From contig NZ_JAQTHX010000001.1 of assembly GCF_029433335.1 (NCBI RefSeq), positions 248,001 to 312,000 of the forward strand: 64,000 nucleotides of DNA, given 5' to 3'. Shown piece after piece: positions 39,299 to 48,335 of this stretch; position 1 is the first letter of the stretch, and each line of letters begins with the position of its first letter. The stretch is from Bifidobacterium sp. ESL0745 (GTDB lineage Bacteria; Actinomycetota; Actinomycetes; Actinomycetales; Bifidobacteriaceae). The notes under the pieces were generated by a model. That model ran no database searches. It was given only the letters and a program-made list of their open reading frames with translations, and was not told where the DNA came from. The position numbers and the translations under genes were made by a program.

Positions 39299-40573
39299 AT
39301 GTTTTCTTTGAAGAAGACCATCGCCATCACTGCTTCTGCAGCTATGTTGTTCTCCGTTGCGGCTTGCGGTGGACAATCTAACAAAACTTCCAATGGGGAC
39401 AAAGAAGTTTCATTCCAGACGTGGAATTTGAAAAACGCTACCTATACGCCGTACTTTAATAATATCGTCAAGGCTTTTGAAAAACAGAATCCCGGAGTCA
39501 AAGTCAAGTGGATCGATCAGCCTGCAGATGGCTATACCGACAAGCTCAATGCTGATGCCGCCGCAGGTACTTTGCCCGATGTCGTTGATATGAGCCCCAA
39601 TGTTGCCTATAGCCTGGCGAAGGCCGGTGTGATCGACAATCTCAGCAAAGTCGATAAGAGCGCTGAAAGCCAGTTCACCAAGGCCGCTTGGAATTCCGTG
39701 ACTTTTAAAGGCGTCAAGGACGGAGACGGCGCTTATGCCTATCCGTGGTATCTCAATTCCGGTGTCCAGTTCTATAACAATGCTGTCCTGCAGAAGTGTG
39801 GTGTTCCCAATATGCCGCAGAACATGGATGATTGGTTCAGTGCGGCCAAGACGTTGGGTTCCACGTGTCCTGGAACCAATATGGTTGCTTCCGTGCCTAC
39901 CATCGAGTCGCTTGGACAGTATGGTTCTCAGCTGATGAATGCGGACCAGAGCAAATTCACCTTCAATGACAAGAAGGGTGTTGATCTGGTGCAGCATTAT
40001 ATTGATATGTACAACCAAAAGGCTTTGTCCGCCGATTCACTCAATAACCAGTGGACGGGCGAGGGCGACGCCTTCAAGCAGGGCAGCGTGGCATCACTTG
40101 CGGGTTCGGCTTATTCTGTTTCCGACCTGCAGCAGAACGCCCCCAAGGTTTACGACAACCTTGGCATCATTCCTCGCTTGCTGGGTGAGGGTGGCAAACC
40201 CAATGTTGCCGTGGAGTCTCTTGTGGTTTCGAAGAATTCCAAGAACAAGGACCTTGCAACCAAACTGGCTCGATTCATCACGAACAAGGAAAACCAGAAG
40301 GTGTTCTGCACCAAGTCGCACACTTTCCCGTCCGTCGCCGGAGAAGCCTCCGATCCTGTGTTCTCTCCTCAGGGCGATTCGAAACAGGACAAAGCGGTGA
40401 ATCTGGCTTCCAACGCCATCAAAGACGACAATTGGTTTGCGTCTCCTGCTCCGTTCTCCGAAAACGCCAAGACCAAGCTCCGTGAGGAGATCGCCAAGGC
40501 GATTCAAGGCAAGCAGTCCGCTCAGCAGGCTCTTGACAAGGCCGTCGAAGCAGCGAATTCGGATTTGAAGTAA
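39299..40573 (+). CDS. ABC transporter sugar-binding lipoprotein (N-glycan-type locus)
   Basis: About 424 residues. A lipoprotein signal (MFSLKKTIAITASAAML, lipobox SVAAC with Cys about 22) anchors it to the outer face of the membrane. The rest is a family 1-type solute-binding protein for oligosaccharides (SFQTWNLKNATYTPYFNNI, LPDVVDMSPNVAYSLAKAG, GDAFKQGSVASLAGS). Genes for two permeases and a GH5_18 beta-mannosidase follow in the same direction, so the cargo is probably a mannose-containing oligosaccharide. AAAGG is eight bases before ATG 39299. Expression is likely controlled by the promoter/operator pair just upstream. Confidence 0.92.
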   Translation: MFSLKKTIAITASAAMLFSVAACGGQSNKTSNGDKEVSFQTWNLKNATYTPYFNNIVKAFEKQNPGVKVKWIDQPADGYTDKLNADAAAGTLPDVVDMSPNVAYSLAKAGVIDNLSKVDKSAESQFTKAAWNSVTFKGVKDGDGAYAYPWYLNSGVQFYNNAVLQKCGVPNMPQNMDDWFSAAKTLGSTCPGTNMVASVPTIESLGQYGSQLMNADQSKFTFNDKKGVDLVQHYIDMYNQKALSADSLNNQWTGEGDAFKQGSVASLAGSAYSVSDLQQNAPKVYDNLGIIPRLLGEGGKPNVAVESLVVSKNSKNKDLATKLARFITNKENQKVFCTKSHTFPSVAGEASDPVFSPQGDSKQDKAVNLASNAIKDDNWFASPAPFSENAKTKLREEIAKAIQGKQSAQQALDKAVEAANSDLK

Positions 40574-40575
40574 CT

Positions 40576-41577
40576 ATGAAAGACAGCTCCAAAGCAGCTG
40601 TGCAGTCATCAACGCGTGGAAAGCCGGCACAGGTTTCCACGCGTGATGACGGCAAACAGTCCACAATTTGGGCCGTTGATTCAGCTCATAAAATTCATGA
40701 AGGCAGGGGGCTGGTAGGTTGGCTTTTTGTCGTTCCGGCTTTGGCCGTTGCGATTTGTTTCGTCATCCTTCCTTTCTTCAATACCGTCAGGCTTTCATTT
40801 ACCGATGCCACGTTCTCCGACCCGGGAAAATTCGTAGGACTGGCACAGTACAAGGCGATGCTTCACGATGAGAGCGTGCATATCGGCTTATTGAATTCAT
40901 CGCTCTATGTTGTATGCGTTGTGCCGTTTATGGTTATCCTGCCGTTGATTCTTGCCGCGCTGGTTTCTGGGAGTTCCAAGGTGCTTTCGTTCTTCAGGGC
41001 ATCTTTCTATTTGCCGGTAGTGGTATCGACAGTGATCGTCGGTTTGGTGTGGACCAATCTGTTGAGCGAGCGTGGTCTTGTCAATTCTTTGCTTATGGCA
41101 ACACACATCATCAAGAAAGGGATACCTTTCCTCACTGACCGCTGGTTGCTTCTGTTCAGTGCCATGGCGATCACCATTTGGACCGGCCTTGGCTATTATA
41201 TGATTATTTATTTGACCGCTTTGGCCAATATCGATCCTTCGCTCTATGAAGCCGCTCAATTGGATGGGGCAGGGCCGGTTCGCCAGTTCCTTCACATCAC
41301 CATTCCGGGGGTACGCTCGACGATGGTGCTGATCATGCTGCTTTCTTCCGCCGCCGCATTCAGGGTGTTCAACGAGATCTATGTCCTTACCGGTGGTACC
41401 GGAGGAGTCGGCGGCCAGGATGTCACCATGACCATGCTGGTAAAGAACTACGGCACTGGTCTTAACGCCAAATATGGGTATGCAGGTGCAGTCAGCATGT
41501 TGGTGTTCGTCATTGTGGGCAGCCTCGTAGCCATCGAGTTCTTTGCCGAAAGGAAGTTCAACAAGGATGAAAGGTAA
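40576..41577 (+). CDS. ABC transporter permease, MalF/UgpA type
   Basis: About 333 residues: a polar N-terminus of about 45 residues followed by six membrane segments. The EAA loop that contacts the ATPase is YEAAQLDGAGPVRQFLHITIPG (about residues 223-244, given here in part as EAAQLDGAG). It starts two bases after the SBP stop and overlaps the next permease by 11 bases. No ATP-binding subunit is encoded in the operon. Confidence 0.93.
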   Translation: MKDSSKAAVQSSTRGKPAQVSTRDDGKQSTIWAVDSAHKIHEGRGLVGWLFVVPALAVAICFVILPFFNTVRLSFTDATFSDPGKFVGLAQYKAMLHDESVHIGLLNSSLYVVCVVPFMVILPLILAALVSGSSKVLSFFRASFYLPVVVSTVIVGLVWTNLLSERGLVNSLLMATHIIKKGIPFLTDRWLLLFSAMAITIWTGLGYYMIIYLTALANIDPSLYEAAQLDGAGPVRQFLHITIPGVRSTMVLIMLLSSAAAFRVFNEIYVLTGGTGGVGGQDVTMTMLVKNYGTGLNAKYGYAGAVSMLVFVIVGSLVAIEFFAERKFNKDER

Positions 41578-42394
41578 AATTACAGGCAAAGCCATTCGTT
41601 ATATCATCCTCACGATTATTTTCCTGATACTGATCGGGCCTTTGCTCTGGCAGCTTACGTTGGCGTTCAAAGGCAAGGGCGATGATATTTACGCTGTACC
41701 TCCCTATGTGCTGCCAAAAGATCCGACTCTTGACAACTTCAAAGAGGCGTTCAACCGCATTCCGGTTTTGATGTACTTCAAGAACTCGTTGATTGTGGCT
41801 GCGATCTCCGTGGTCGGCAACGTTGTCGGATCGACGCTTGCCGGTTATGCCCTTGCAAGATTGAAATTCCATGGCAAGAATCTGGCTATCATCTTGATTT
41901 TCGCCGCGATGCTCATTCCCGGTGAGACCCTGCTGATTTCCCAGTTCCTGATCGTTGAGCGAATGGGATTGCAGAATACGTTGCTGGGGGCTGCATTGCC
42001 TGGGTTATGCAGTGCCATGAACGTGTTGCTCATGGTCAATGCCTTCGCGGCAATACCTGATGAGTTGGAAGAATCCGCAAAAGTGGACGGCGCCAATGTC
42101 TGGCAGCGCTTTTTCGACATCTGCCTGCCGCAGGTAAAAGGAACCATAACGGTCATCACCATCTTTGCTTTTGTCGGAGCATGGAACGATTTCCTGTGGC
42201 CATTGATTATCCTGGGTGATGATTCGGTTTACACATTGACCGTTGGACTCAATAGGCTGAAGAACCAATTTGTTTCCGATCCAAGGCTGATTGCCGCAGG
42301 TACGGTCATTGCCCTGGTCCCGATTATCGTGTTCTTCCTCATATTCCAACGTTATTTCTTCCGCGGTGTCGAAACAGGCGGAGTCAAGGGGTAA
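41567..42394 (+). CDS. ABC transporter permease, MalG/UgpE type
   Basis: About 275 residues with six membrane segments. The EAA loop is EESAKVDGANVWQRFF, followed by the LP of ICLPQVKG. ATG 41567, with AAGG directly before it, overlaps the stop of the first permease, implying coupled translation. It pairs with the upstream permease; the ATPase is presumably a shared MsmK-like subunit encoded elsewhere. GH5_18 follows after three bases. Confidence 0.93.
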   Translation: MKGKITGKAIRYIILTIIFLILIGPLLWQLTLAFKGKGDDIYAVPPYVLPKDPTLDNFKEAFNRIPVLMYFKNSLIVAAISVVGNVVGSTLAGYALARLKFHGKNLAIILIFAAMLIPGETLLISQFLIVERMGLQNTLLGAALPGLCSAMNVLLMVNAFAAIPDELEESAKVDGANVWQRFFDICLPQVKGTITVITIFAFVGAWNDFLWPLIILGDDSVYTLTVGLNRLKNQFVSDPRLIAAGTVIALVPIIVFFLIFQRYFFRGVETGGVKG

Positions 42395-42397
42395 ACG

Positions 42398-43696
42398 ATG
42401 AGATTCGGTGTCAACTACACTCCCTCGCACGGTTGGTTCCATTCCTGGCTTCATCCGGATTGGGATTCGGTGAAAAAGGATTTGGACGCCATCGCGGAGC
42501 TTGGAATGGATCATGTGCGTCTGTTCCCGCTTTGGCCGGTGTTGCAGCCAAATCGTACATGGATTAATCAGGACGGAATAGAAGATGTCAGGCATATGGC
42601 GTCGTTGGCCAGCGAGCGTGGGCTTGATGTCTATTCGGATGTCCTTCAGGGGCACCTGTCGAGTTTTGATTTCGTTCCCTCGTGGCTGGTCTCGTGGCAT
42701 GAAAACAGCATGTTCTCCGACCCCGATGCCGTAGAGGCACAAAGCAGGCTCGTTTCCACGCTCTATGACGCCCTTTCGACGGTACCGCGTTTCAAAGGGC
42801 TCAATGTGGGCAACGAATGCAACCAATTCGCCGACGCGATTCATCCCCGCCGGATGACTGCCACTAGCGATGACGCGCAGGCCTGGCTGCACGCCCTGCT
42901 TGATCCGATTGAAGACAAGGCGCATGCCAACGGGCACGTATTGCTGCATAGCGAGAACGATGCCGTCTGGTACGAGGACGGTCATCCGTTCGAGCCCCGG
43001 CACGCTTCGGTCATCGGTGATGTCACGTCCATACATTCCTGGGTCTTCAACGGCACTGCGCAGCGGTATGGCGCGATGAGCGAGATTGGGACACGTCATG
43101 CGGAATATCTGGTGGAGCTTTCCAAGGCTTTCGCGCTTGTGCCGCACCGCCCCGTCTGGTTGCAGGAAATCGGTGCCCCGCAGAATGTCATTGACGTGAA
43201 AGACACTCCGGAATTTTGTGCGCAGACCGTTGAACATGCGTTGGATTGCACGGATCTTTACGGGGTGACATGGTGGTGCTCACACGACGTGACCAGCGCC
43301 ATGTCCGATTTTCCGCCGTTTGAGCATGATTTGGGTCTTTTTGACGAGCATGGAGAGCTGAAGCCCATCGGCAGGCAGTATTCACGCCTGGCGCGTGAAT
43401 ATCGGTATCGTCCCGAACCGCCCGCACGTTCGACGGCCATCGTCATCGAATGCGATGATGATGGTGACCCGATGCTGAGGTCTGCCTGTGCGCCTGGTGG
43501 TTCCGTGTTCAGACAGTGGATGGCGCTGAGCGCGAAGGGGGAACGCCCGGCATTGGTGACGTCCCGGACCGCATCGGATACCACCCGGCTTAGGACCCTT
43601 GGCATCACGAAATGTCTCAACGTGCCTATGACTGCCGGCGACGTCTACAGTGCGGTTTCTGACCCCTCGCTACAGGGTGCCACAGACCGCAAGTAA
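42398..43696 (+). CDS. GH5_18 beta-mannosidase acting on Man-beta-1,4-GlcNAc
   Basis: About 432 residues, no signal peptide. The GH5-fold acid/base Glu is in LNVGNECNQFA and the nucleophile Glu is in PVWLQEIGAP; the start MRFGVNYTPSHGWFHSWLHPDW matches what I remember of the bifidobacterial GH5_18 enzyme. Such enzymes split the core disaccharide Man-beta-1,4-GlcNAc of N-glycans in the cytosol. AAGGGG lies six bases before the ATG, which overlaps the end of the operon's transport genes closely (three bases). A strong terminator follows, so it is the last gene of the SBP operon. Confidence 0.88.
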   Translation: MRFGVNYTPSHGWFHSWLHPDWDSVKKDLDAIAELGMDHVRLFPLWPVLQPNRTWINQDGIEDVRHMASLASERGLDVYSDVLQGHLSSFDFVPSWLVSWHENSMFSDPDAVEAQSRLVSTLYDALSTVPRFKGLNVGNECNQFADAIHPRRMTATSDDAQAWLHALLDPIEDKAHANGHVLLHSENDAVWYEDGHPFEPRHASVIGDVTSIHSWVFNGTAQRYGAMSEIGTRHAEYLVELSKAFALVPHRPVWLQEIGAPQNVIDVKDTPEFCAQTVEHALDCTDLYGVTWWCSHDVTSAMSDFPPFEHDLGLFDEHGELKPIGRQYSRLAREYRYRPEPPARSTAIVIECDDDGDPMLRSACAPGGSVFRQWMALSAKGERPALVTSRTASDTTRLRTLGITKCLNVPMTAGDVYSAVSDPSLQGATDRK

Positions 43697-43700
43697 TTCT

Positions 43701-43760
43701 CGGGACAGGCTGGTTTCCAGTGTTTTGGGGGATTCTGGAACCGGCCTGTCCCGTTTTTTT
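43701..43760 (+). terminator. Strong intrinsic terminator after the GH5_18 gene
   Basis: CGGGACAGGC(T)GGTTTCCAG (43701-43720) pairs with CTGGAACCGGCCTGTCCCG (43735-43753), with small mismatches and a 14-base loop, followed by seven T at 43754-43760. It closes the SBP-permease-permease-GH5 operon. Confidence 0.93.
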
Positions 43761-43845
43761 ATTCCTATTTTCTCCTAGGTATGGTCGAGAACATCGTTTT
43801 GGTCTGCAAACGGCTTCAGGACAACATATGAGACGCATGGCTGCT

Positions 43846-43861
43846 ACTAAAACGCTTTGCC
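43846..43861. promoter_or_regulatory. LacI-type operator upstream of the lacI gene
   Basis: ACTAAAACGCTTTGCC keeps the left half ACTAAA-ACGC-TTT of the palindrome found ahead of the mannosidase and SBP genes and differs in the last three bases. It lies about 110 bases before the regulator start, so autoregulation is likely. Confidence 0.65.
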
Positions 43862-43970
43862 GAGAAAAGGGAGTATATTTATTTGAAAGATGGTGGAACA
43901 TCGTTGAGTTTCAATGTAGAGAATCTGATTTAGGACGATGGTCTTTGAGATTGAGAGGCAGATAGCCGCA

Positions 43971-45101
43971 ATGGGTGATACAAAAACCATATTGCCGAAC
44001 AAGTCCGGTCGTATGCCTTCAAAACGTGTCGGTCTGAAGGATGTAGCCGATGAACTCGGCATCTCCCAGACTGCTGTTTCCTTCGCAGTCAATGATAAAC
44101 CCGGCGTTTCCGATGAGACCAAACGCAAGGTCAAGGAAACGGCGGCACGCATGGGGTGGAGCCCGGTCTACGCGGCGCAGGCGTTGAGTTCTTCGCGCAC
44201 CATGACGGTCGGGTTTGTGCCTTCCCGTTCGGGAGGCAACCTGCAGACCGAAACGTTCATGCTGCATTTCATGGCAGGTCTTCATGATTCTCTGAGCCGT
44301 AAAGGTTACGGCATCCTTTATCGCCCCGCCAAATCGTTGCAGGAAGAGCTCTCGATCTATCGCGACTGGAGCAAACGCAAACGTGTGGATGGGGTGGTTT
44401 TGGTTGATCTGCGCAGCGAGGACCCCCGCCCCAAACTGCTCAATGAACTCAACATACCGGCGGTTCTCGCCGGTGGCCCCGATCCCGAGGACCTTGTGCC
44501 GTCGCTTTCCATCGATGATTCAGGAACGATGGAAAAGATATTGAAACATCTGCTTGCGGTGAAACGAACCCGCATCACCTATTTTTCCGGTAACCGAGAT
44601 CTGGACTACAGCAAGATGCGTGTGGCCGCCTTCAATGAACTTTCGACCAAATACGCCTTGGAGTTCTCGGCAGTAAGCTATACGAATTTCGACGCGGAAA
44701 CCGCGGCGGCGCAGACCTGCTCGATGATGAACGGCAGTTTTGCCCCCAATGCCTTCATCTACGAGAACGAGACCATGGCCGCTGCAAGCCTGCGGGCCCT
44801 CGAACAATTGGCGTTTTCCAAAACCGTTCCGGCAGGGTTGCAAAGTCTTGACGGCGATCAATTCCCGCATAATCTGCCGGCTATCGTCAGTTTCGAGGAC
44901 AGTTTCATCTGCACCGCCACCTATCCTTCCATCACCGCCGTGCATCGTGATCCTGGTGAATACGGCAAGCGCGTCGCCAACCTGTTGATCAAATGCCTGT
45001 CGGGGGAGCCGGTTTCGGGCAATCGCCGCATCCTTCAGCCAACGCTGGTGGTACGTGAAAGCACTGGCGGTTCTGGTCTGGAAGCGGATGAAGGCAGGTA
45101 G
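43971..45101 (+). CDS. LacI-family transcriptional regulator of the mannosidase/transport genes
   Basis: About 376 residues from the chosen ATG. The N-terminal HTH (RVGLKDVADELGISQTAVSFAVNDKPGVS, about residues 19-47, then hinge ALSSSRTMTVGFV) is followed by the periplasmic-binding-protein-like sensor domain (DGVVLVDLRSEDPRPKLL, IPAVLAGGP, LPAIVSFEDSFICTATYPSITAVHRD). The start is uncertain: ATG 43938 would add 11 residues; neither has an ideal ribosome site. It sits between the SBP operon and the GH125 gene. The nearby 16-bp palindromes with a central CG are the kind this family binds, so it is the most likely regulator of the mannosidase, transporter and isomerase units. Confidence 0.93.
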   Translation: MGDTKTILPNKSGRMPSKRVGLKDVADELGISQTAVSFAVNDKPGVSDETKRKVKETAARMGWSPVYAAQALSSSRTMTVGFVPSRSGGNLQTETFMLHFMAGLHDSLSRKGYGILYRPAKSLQEELSIYRDWSKRKRVDGVVLVDLRSEDPRPKLLNELNIPAVLAGGPDPEDLVPSLSIDDSGTMEKILKHLLAVKRTRITYFSGNRDLDYSKMRVAAFNELSTKYALEFSAVSYTNFDAETAAAQTCSMMNGSFAPNAFIYENETMAAASLRALEQLAFSKTVPAGLQSLDGDQFPHNLPAIVSFEDSFICTATYPSITAVHRDPGEYGKRVANLLIKCLSGEPVSGNRRILQPTLVVRESTGGSGLEADEGR

Positions 45102-45154
45102 ACGATTCCGGTAGTACACCTTGGTCGTATTCCGATTGGCGGAAAGCGGCAGGG

Positions 45155-45170
45155 CTTTAGCGCTTTTATG
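45155..45170. promoter_or_regulatory. Probable LacI-type operator upstream of GH125
   Basis: CTTTAGCGCTTTTAT, read on the minus strand as ATAAAAGCGCTAAAG, contains a good half-site (TAAAAGCGCT) and a shifted second half. It lies 55-70 bases ahead of the GH125 start. It is weaker than the perfect sites at 32348 and 39219. Confidence 0.55.
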
Positions 45171-45224
45171 CCAATTTGGTAAGTGGAATCGATAACAATC
45201 ATCTTTTAGTATTAAGGAAAATTC

Positions 45225-46586
45225 ATGGAGAAAAATATCGGCGCAACATCGTCCAATGCCGATGGGGCGCAGAAAGCACAAGCGGTGCCGGTTTCGGTTC
45301 GCAATTTCATCGAGCGCATCCACGTATTGTGCGGGGAGGAGCACAAGGATTGGGCCTTGACCTTCGACAAGGCGTTCGCCAATACGCTTACCTCCGCGCT
45401 CCGGCGGGAAAAAGACGGCAGCACGTTCCTGCTGACCGGTGACATTCCCGCGATGTGGCTGCGCGATTCCACGGCCCAGATGCGGCCGTATCTGCCGATA
45501 GCCAAGGATGACCCGGATCTTGCCGAACTGATCGGGGGATTGTCGCGCCGGCAGTTCTTCTACATCACCATCGATCCGTATGCCAACGCTTTCAACGAGA
45601 CGCCAAGCGGGGCTTCGTGGGACAAAAAGGACCGGACGGACCGCACCAGCCCGTGGCTGTGGGAGCGCAAATACGAGGTGGATTCGCTGTGCTACCCGGT
45701 GCAATTGGCCTGGCTGCTCTACCGGAACACCGGCTATACCAAGCATTTCAACGCTGATTTCGTCAAAGGTATCCAATCCGTCCTTGACGTTTTCGTCACC
45801 GAACAGGACCATAAGCGTTCGCCGTATTTCTTCATCCGCGACACCACGCTGCCTACCGACACGCTTTCCAACAACGGGCGAGGCACCCCCGTGGCCGAAA
45901 CCGGGATGACATGGTCCGGCTTCCGCCCCAGCGATGACACCTGCACCTATCACTATCTGATACCTTCCAATATGTTCGCTTATGTGATTCTGGGCTATAT
46001 CACTCGTCTGTTCGACGGCTGCGACGCCAAGCTTCCCGCCTTGCTCAACAATCCCGATATCGTCCGGCGGTCGGCAACGCTGCGGGACGGGATCGGCAGG
46101 GGAATCCGCGAATACGGCACCACCAAAAACCGCGAGGGAGAAACCGTCTACGCCTATGAAGCCGACGGGCTGGGCCATGCCTCGCTGATGGACGACGCCA
46201 ACATCCCGAACCTGCTCAGCGCTCCTTATCTCGGATTTTGCCAGGCGGACGATCCGACTTATGCGGCGACGAGGCGGACGCTTTTAAGCGACGAAAATCC
46301 TTACTTCTATTCCGGTCGGTACGCTTCCGGAATCGGCTCTTCGCATACCGATGCCGATCGTGTCTGGCCGATCGCCCTTTCGATACAGGGGCTGACCAGC
46401 GAGAGCAGAGCCGAAAAGGCGCGTTTGCTCGACACGTTGGCCGCCACCACCGCCGGCACGCATCTCATGCATGAGGGCTTCGACGTCAACGATCCGGGCA
46501 AATACACGAGGCCTTGGTTCAGCTGGTCCAACATGATGTTCTGCGAGCTGACCATGGATTACTTCGGTATTCGTGTACAGATGTGA
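45225..46586 (+). CDS. Exo-alpha-1,6-mannosidase, GH125
   Basis: About 453 residues, cytoplasmic. GH125 enzymes are metal-independent inverting exo-alpha-1,6-mannosidases. Family landmarks: GDIPAMWLRDSTAQMRPYL (about 72-90), FRPSDDTCTYHYLIPSNMFA with the likely acid Asp, EADGLGHASLMDDANIPNLLS, SSHTDADRVWPIALSIQGLTS, and LMHEGFDVNDPGKYTRPWFSW with the likely base Glu. AAGGAAAA lies before the ATG. It is alone behind the LacI gene with an operator-like sequence upstream. It would remove the alpha-1,6-linked mannose left by GH38 enzymes, giving Man-beta-1,4-GlcNAc for GH5_18. Confidence 0.94.
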   Translation: MEKNIGATSSNADGAQKAQAVPVSVRNFIERIHVLCGEEHKDWALTFDKAFANTLTSALRREKDGSTFLLTGDIPAMWLRDSTAQMRPYLPIAKDDPDLAELIGGLSRRQFFYITIDPYANAFNETPSGASWDKKDRTDRTSPWLWERKYEVDSLCYPVQLAWLLYRNTGYTKHFNADFVKGIQSVLDVFVTEQDHKRSPYFFIRDTTLPTDTLSNNGRGTPVAETGMTWSGFRPSDDTCTYHYLIPSNMFAYVILGYITRLFDGCDAKLPALLNNPDIVRRSATLRDGIGRGIREYGTTKNREGETVYAYEADGLGHASLMDDANIPNLLSAPYLGFCQADDPTYAATRRTLLSDENPYFYSGRYASGIGSSHTDADRVWPIALSIQGLTSESRAEKARLLDTLAATTAGTHLMHEGFDVNDPGKYTRPWFSWSNMMFCELTMDYFGIRVQM

Positions 46587-46656
46587 ATGCCGTCGGCTCT
46601 TCGAAAAGGAATGCCATGTACGGAAGTCTGCAAGATGTGGCTATACTATTGATGGA

Positions 46657-46672
46657 ACTAAAACGGTTAAGT
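46657..46672. promoter_or_regulatory. LacI-type operator upstream of the mannose isomerase gene
   Basis: ACTAAAACGGTTAAGT matches the perfect palindrome at 32348 in 14 of 16 positions. It lies about 110 bases ahead of the isomerase start, tying mannose catabolism to the mannosidases. Confidence 0.7.
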
Positions 46673-46782
46673 TAATACGAATCCGTTTCAGAGATCGATA
46701 AAAAGCACCATGCTTGTCCATCGGAATGTGCCGGAAGGTGGATCGGTATCATGATTCCCGTGGGCGTAACGAAAGGAATACA

Positions 46783-48015
46783 ATGACGAATCCGAAATAC
46801 GAACTGGGCACCGTGGCCAACCGTACGTTTATGGCCAATCAGACTTACGAACTGCTGAACTTCGGCAAAGGTTTCCCCGTCCCGCAAGGCGGGTCTGGCT
46901 GGCTTGACGACGATGGCCATATCGACCCTTCGCACGGCATCCAGACCTGGATCACCGGACGTATGACGCACGTCTACTCCATCGCCGCCATGCTCGGCTA
47001 CCCGAATGCCGAAGCGCTGGTGGACGCGGGGCTCAAGGGACTTACCGGCATCCTGCACGACGACAGGAACGGCGGCTGGTATCCCTCGATTCAGGCCGAC
47101 GGCACCCCTGAGGCGGGCAAGACCTGTTACCCGCATGCATTCGTCATGCTTTCCGCATCTTCGGCCCTGCTTGCAGGACGTCCGGGGGCCAAGGAACTGC
47201 TTGATGAAGTCCTGAAGACCTACGACAAGTACTTCTGGGACGATGAGGCGGGACTGGCCGTCGATACGTGGGACACCACGTTCTCGAAACTCGATGACTA
47301 TCGTGGCATCAACGCCAACATGCACACCACCGAGGCCTTCCTCGCCGTCGCCGACGCCACCGGCGACAACAAGTACCGCGTGCGCGCCGGCCGCATCATC
47401 GACCACGTCGTTGAGTGGGCCAAGAACAACCACTGGCGCATCCCCGAGCATTTCGGGCCTGATTGGTCAGTCAACCTCGAATACAACGCCGACAAGAAGG
47501 ACGACCAGTTCAAGCCCTACGGCGCCACCCCCGGCCATGGCATCGAATGGGCACGTCTCATCACGCAGTGGGCGCTGAGCTCCTTCGCCAACCGCGTCGG
47601 AGCCAAGCCCTATATCGACGCCGCAGAGCACCTGTTCAATCAGGCGGTCGCCGACGGCTGGAACCGCAACGGCACGGTGGGCATGGCCTACACCGTCGAC
47701 TGGAACGGCGAGCCGGTGGTCACCGACCGCATGCACTGGACGCTGGCCGAGTCGCTCAACACCTCCGCCACGCTCTACAAGGTGACCGGCAAGAAGGAAT
47801 ACCTCGACTGGTACGCGACCTTCGCAAAGTATGTCGATGAGCACCTGATCGACCACGAAAAGGGCAGCTGGTTCCATCAGCTCGACAAGGACAACAAGGT
47901 CATCGGCACGGTCTGGCCGGGCAAATCCGACGTCTACCACGCCTTCCAGTCCACGCTGGTTCCCTTCCTTGACCCGTCGGTCTCAATCGCCACCGCCATA
48001 AGAAACGCAGAATAG
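46783..48015 (+). CDS. AGE-family mannose isomerase (N-acylglucosamine 2-epimerase fold)
   Basis: About 410 residues with an (alpha/alpha)6-barrel pattern. Motifs: GRMTHVYSIAAMLG, CYPHAFVMLSASSALLA, RGINANMHTTEAFLAVADATG, and MHWTLAESLNTSATLYKVTG, with histidines at the positions used in YihS/mannose isomerase. These enzymes interconvert D-mannose and D-fructose without phosphorylation. Together with the PfkB kinase at 60005 it gives mannose to fructose to fructose 6-phosphate, which enters the bifid shunt. GAAAGGAA precedes ATG 46783; the frame is open for 23 more codons without a better start. The exact activity (mannose versus other aldose or N-acyl epimerisation) is inferred. Confidence 0.88.
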   Translation: MTNPKYELGTVANRTFMANQTYELLNFGKGFPVPQGGSGWLDDDGHIDPSHGIQTWITGRMTHVYSIAAMLGYPNAEALVDAGLKGLTGILHDDRNGGWYPSIQADGTPEAGKTCYPHAFVMLSASSALLAGRPGAKELLDEVLKTYDKYFWDDEAGLAVDTWDTTFSKLDDYRGINANMHTTEAFLAVADATGDNKYRVRAGRIIDHVVEWAKNNHWRIPEHFGPDWSVNLEYNADKKDDQFKPYGATPGHGIEWARLITQWALSSFANRVGAKPYIDAAEHLFNQAVADGWNRNGTVGMAYTVDWNGEPVVTDRMHWTLAESLNTSATLYKVTGKKEYLDWYATFAKYVDEHLIDHEKGSWFHQLDKDNKVIGTVWPGKSDVYHAFQSTLVPFLDPSVSIATAIRNAE

Positions 48016-48107
48016 CCGTCGCATAAATCCGACCGTTGGTTTCAGGGTTCCCACGCAGTGCAAGGCGAGGGAACCTTTCATTCGTTTTGATGGGCAACAG
48101 TCGGAAA
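48016..48107 (+). terminator. Probable terminator of the mannose isomerase gene
   Basis: GGTTCCC (48046-48052) pairs with GGGAACC (48069-48075) across a 16-base loop, followed by TTTCATTCGTTTTGA. The stem is short but well placed 30 bases after the stop codon. Confidence 0.5.
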
Positions 48108-48191
48108 CAAACGCGTTTGCGTCGCTAAAAATAAGTGTTAGTATCTAATTACTTGCTTTTAAAAGTAAGGAAAGCATACTAAATATTTAGT
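48108..48191. promoter_or_regulatory. Three palindromes upstream of the second SBP gene
   Basis: CAAACGCGTTTG (48108-48119) is a perfect palindrome with central CG. CTTGCTTTTAAAAGTAAG (48152-48169) is an 18-bp palindrome with one mismatched pair. ACTAAATATTTAGT (48178-48191) is a perfect palindrome that has the same ACTAAA/TTTAGT arms as the LacI operators but two instead of four bases between them. They lie 145-230 bases before the SBP start, in an otherwise gene-free 320-base spacer, and are candidate sites for the LacI and ROK regulators. Confidence 0.65.
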
Positions 48192-48335
48192 GGTTTATTT
48201 CAGCAGGCTTTCCGAGCGGAAAGGCATCAGCCAGATGTCAGGCTTTGAATCTGACCGCGCTTATGTACTTGCATAAGTGTGTGAACAACAGTCGTGTCAG
48301 CGACCGACATGACATAACCCGCAAAGAGGTGGGAT

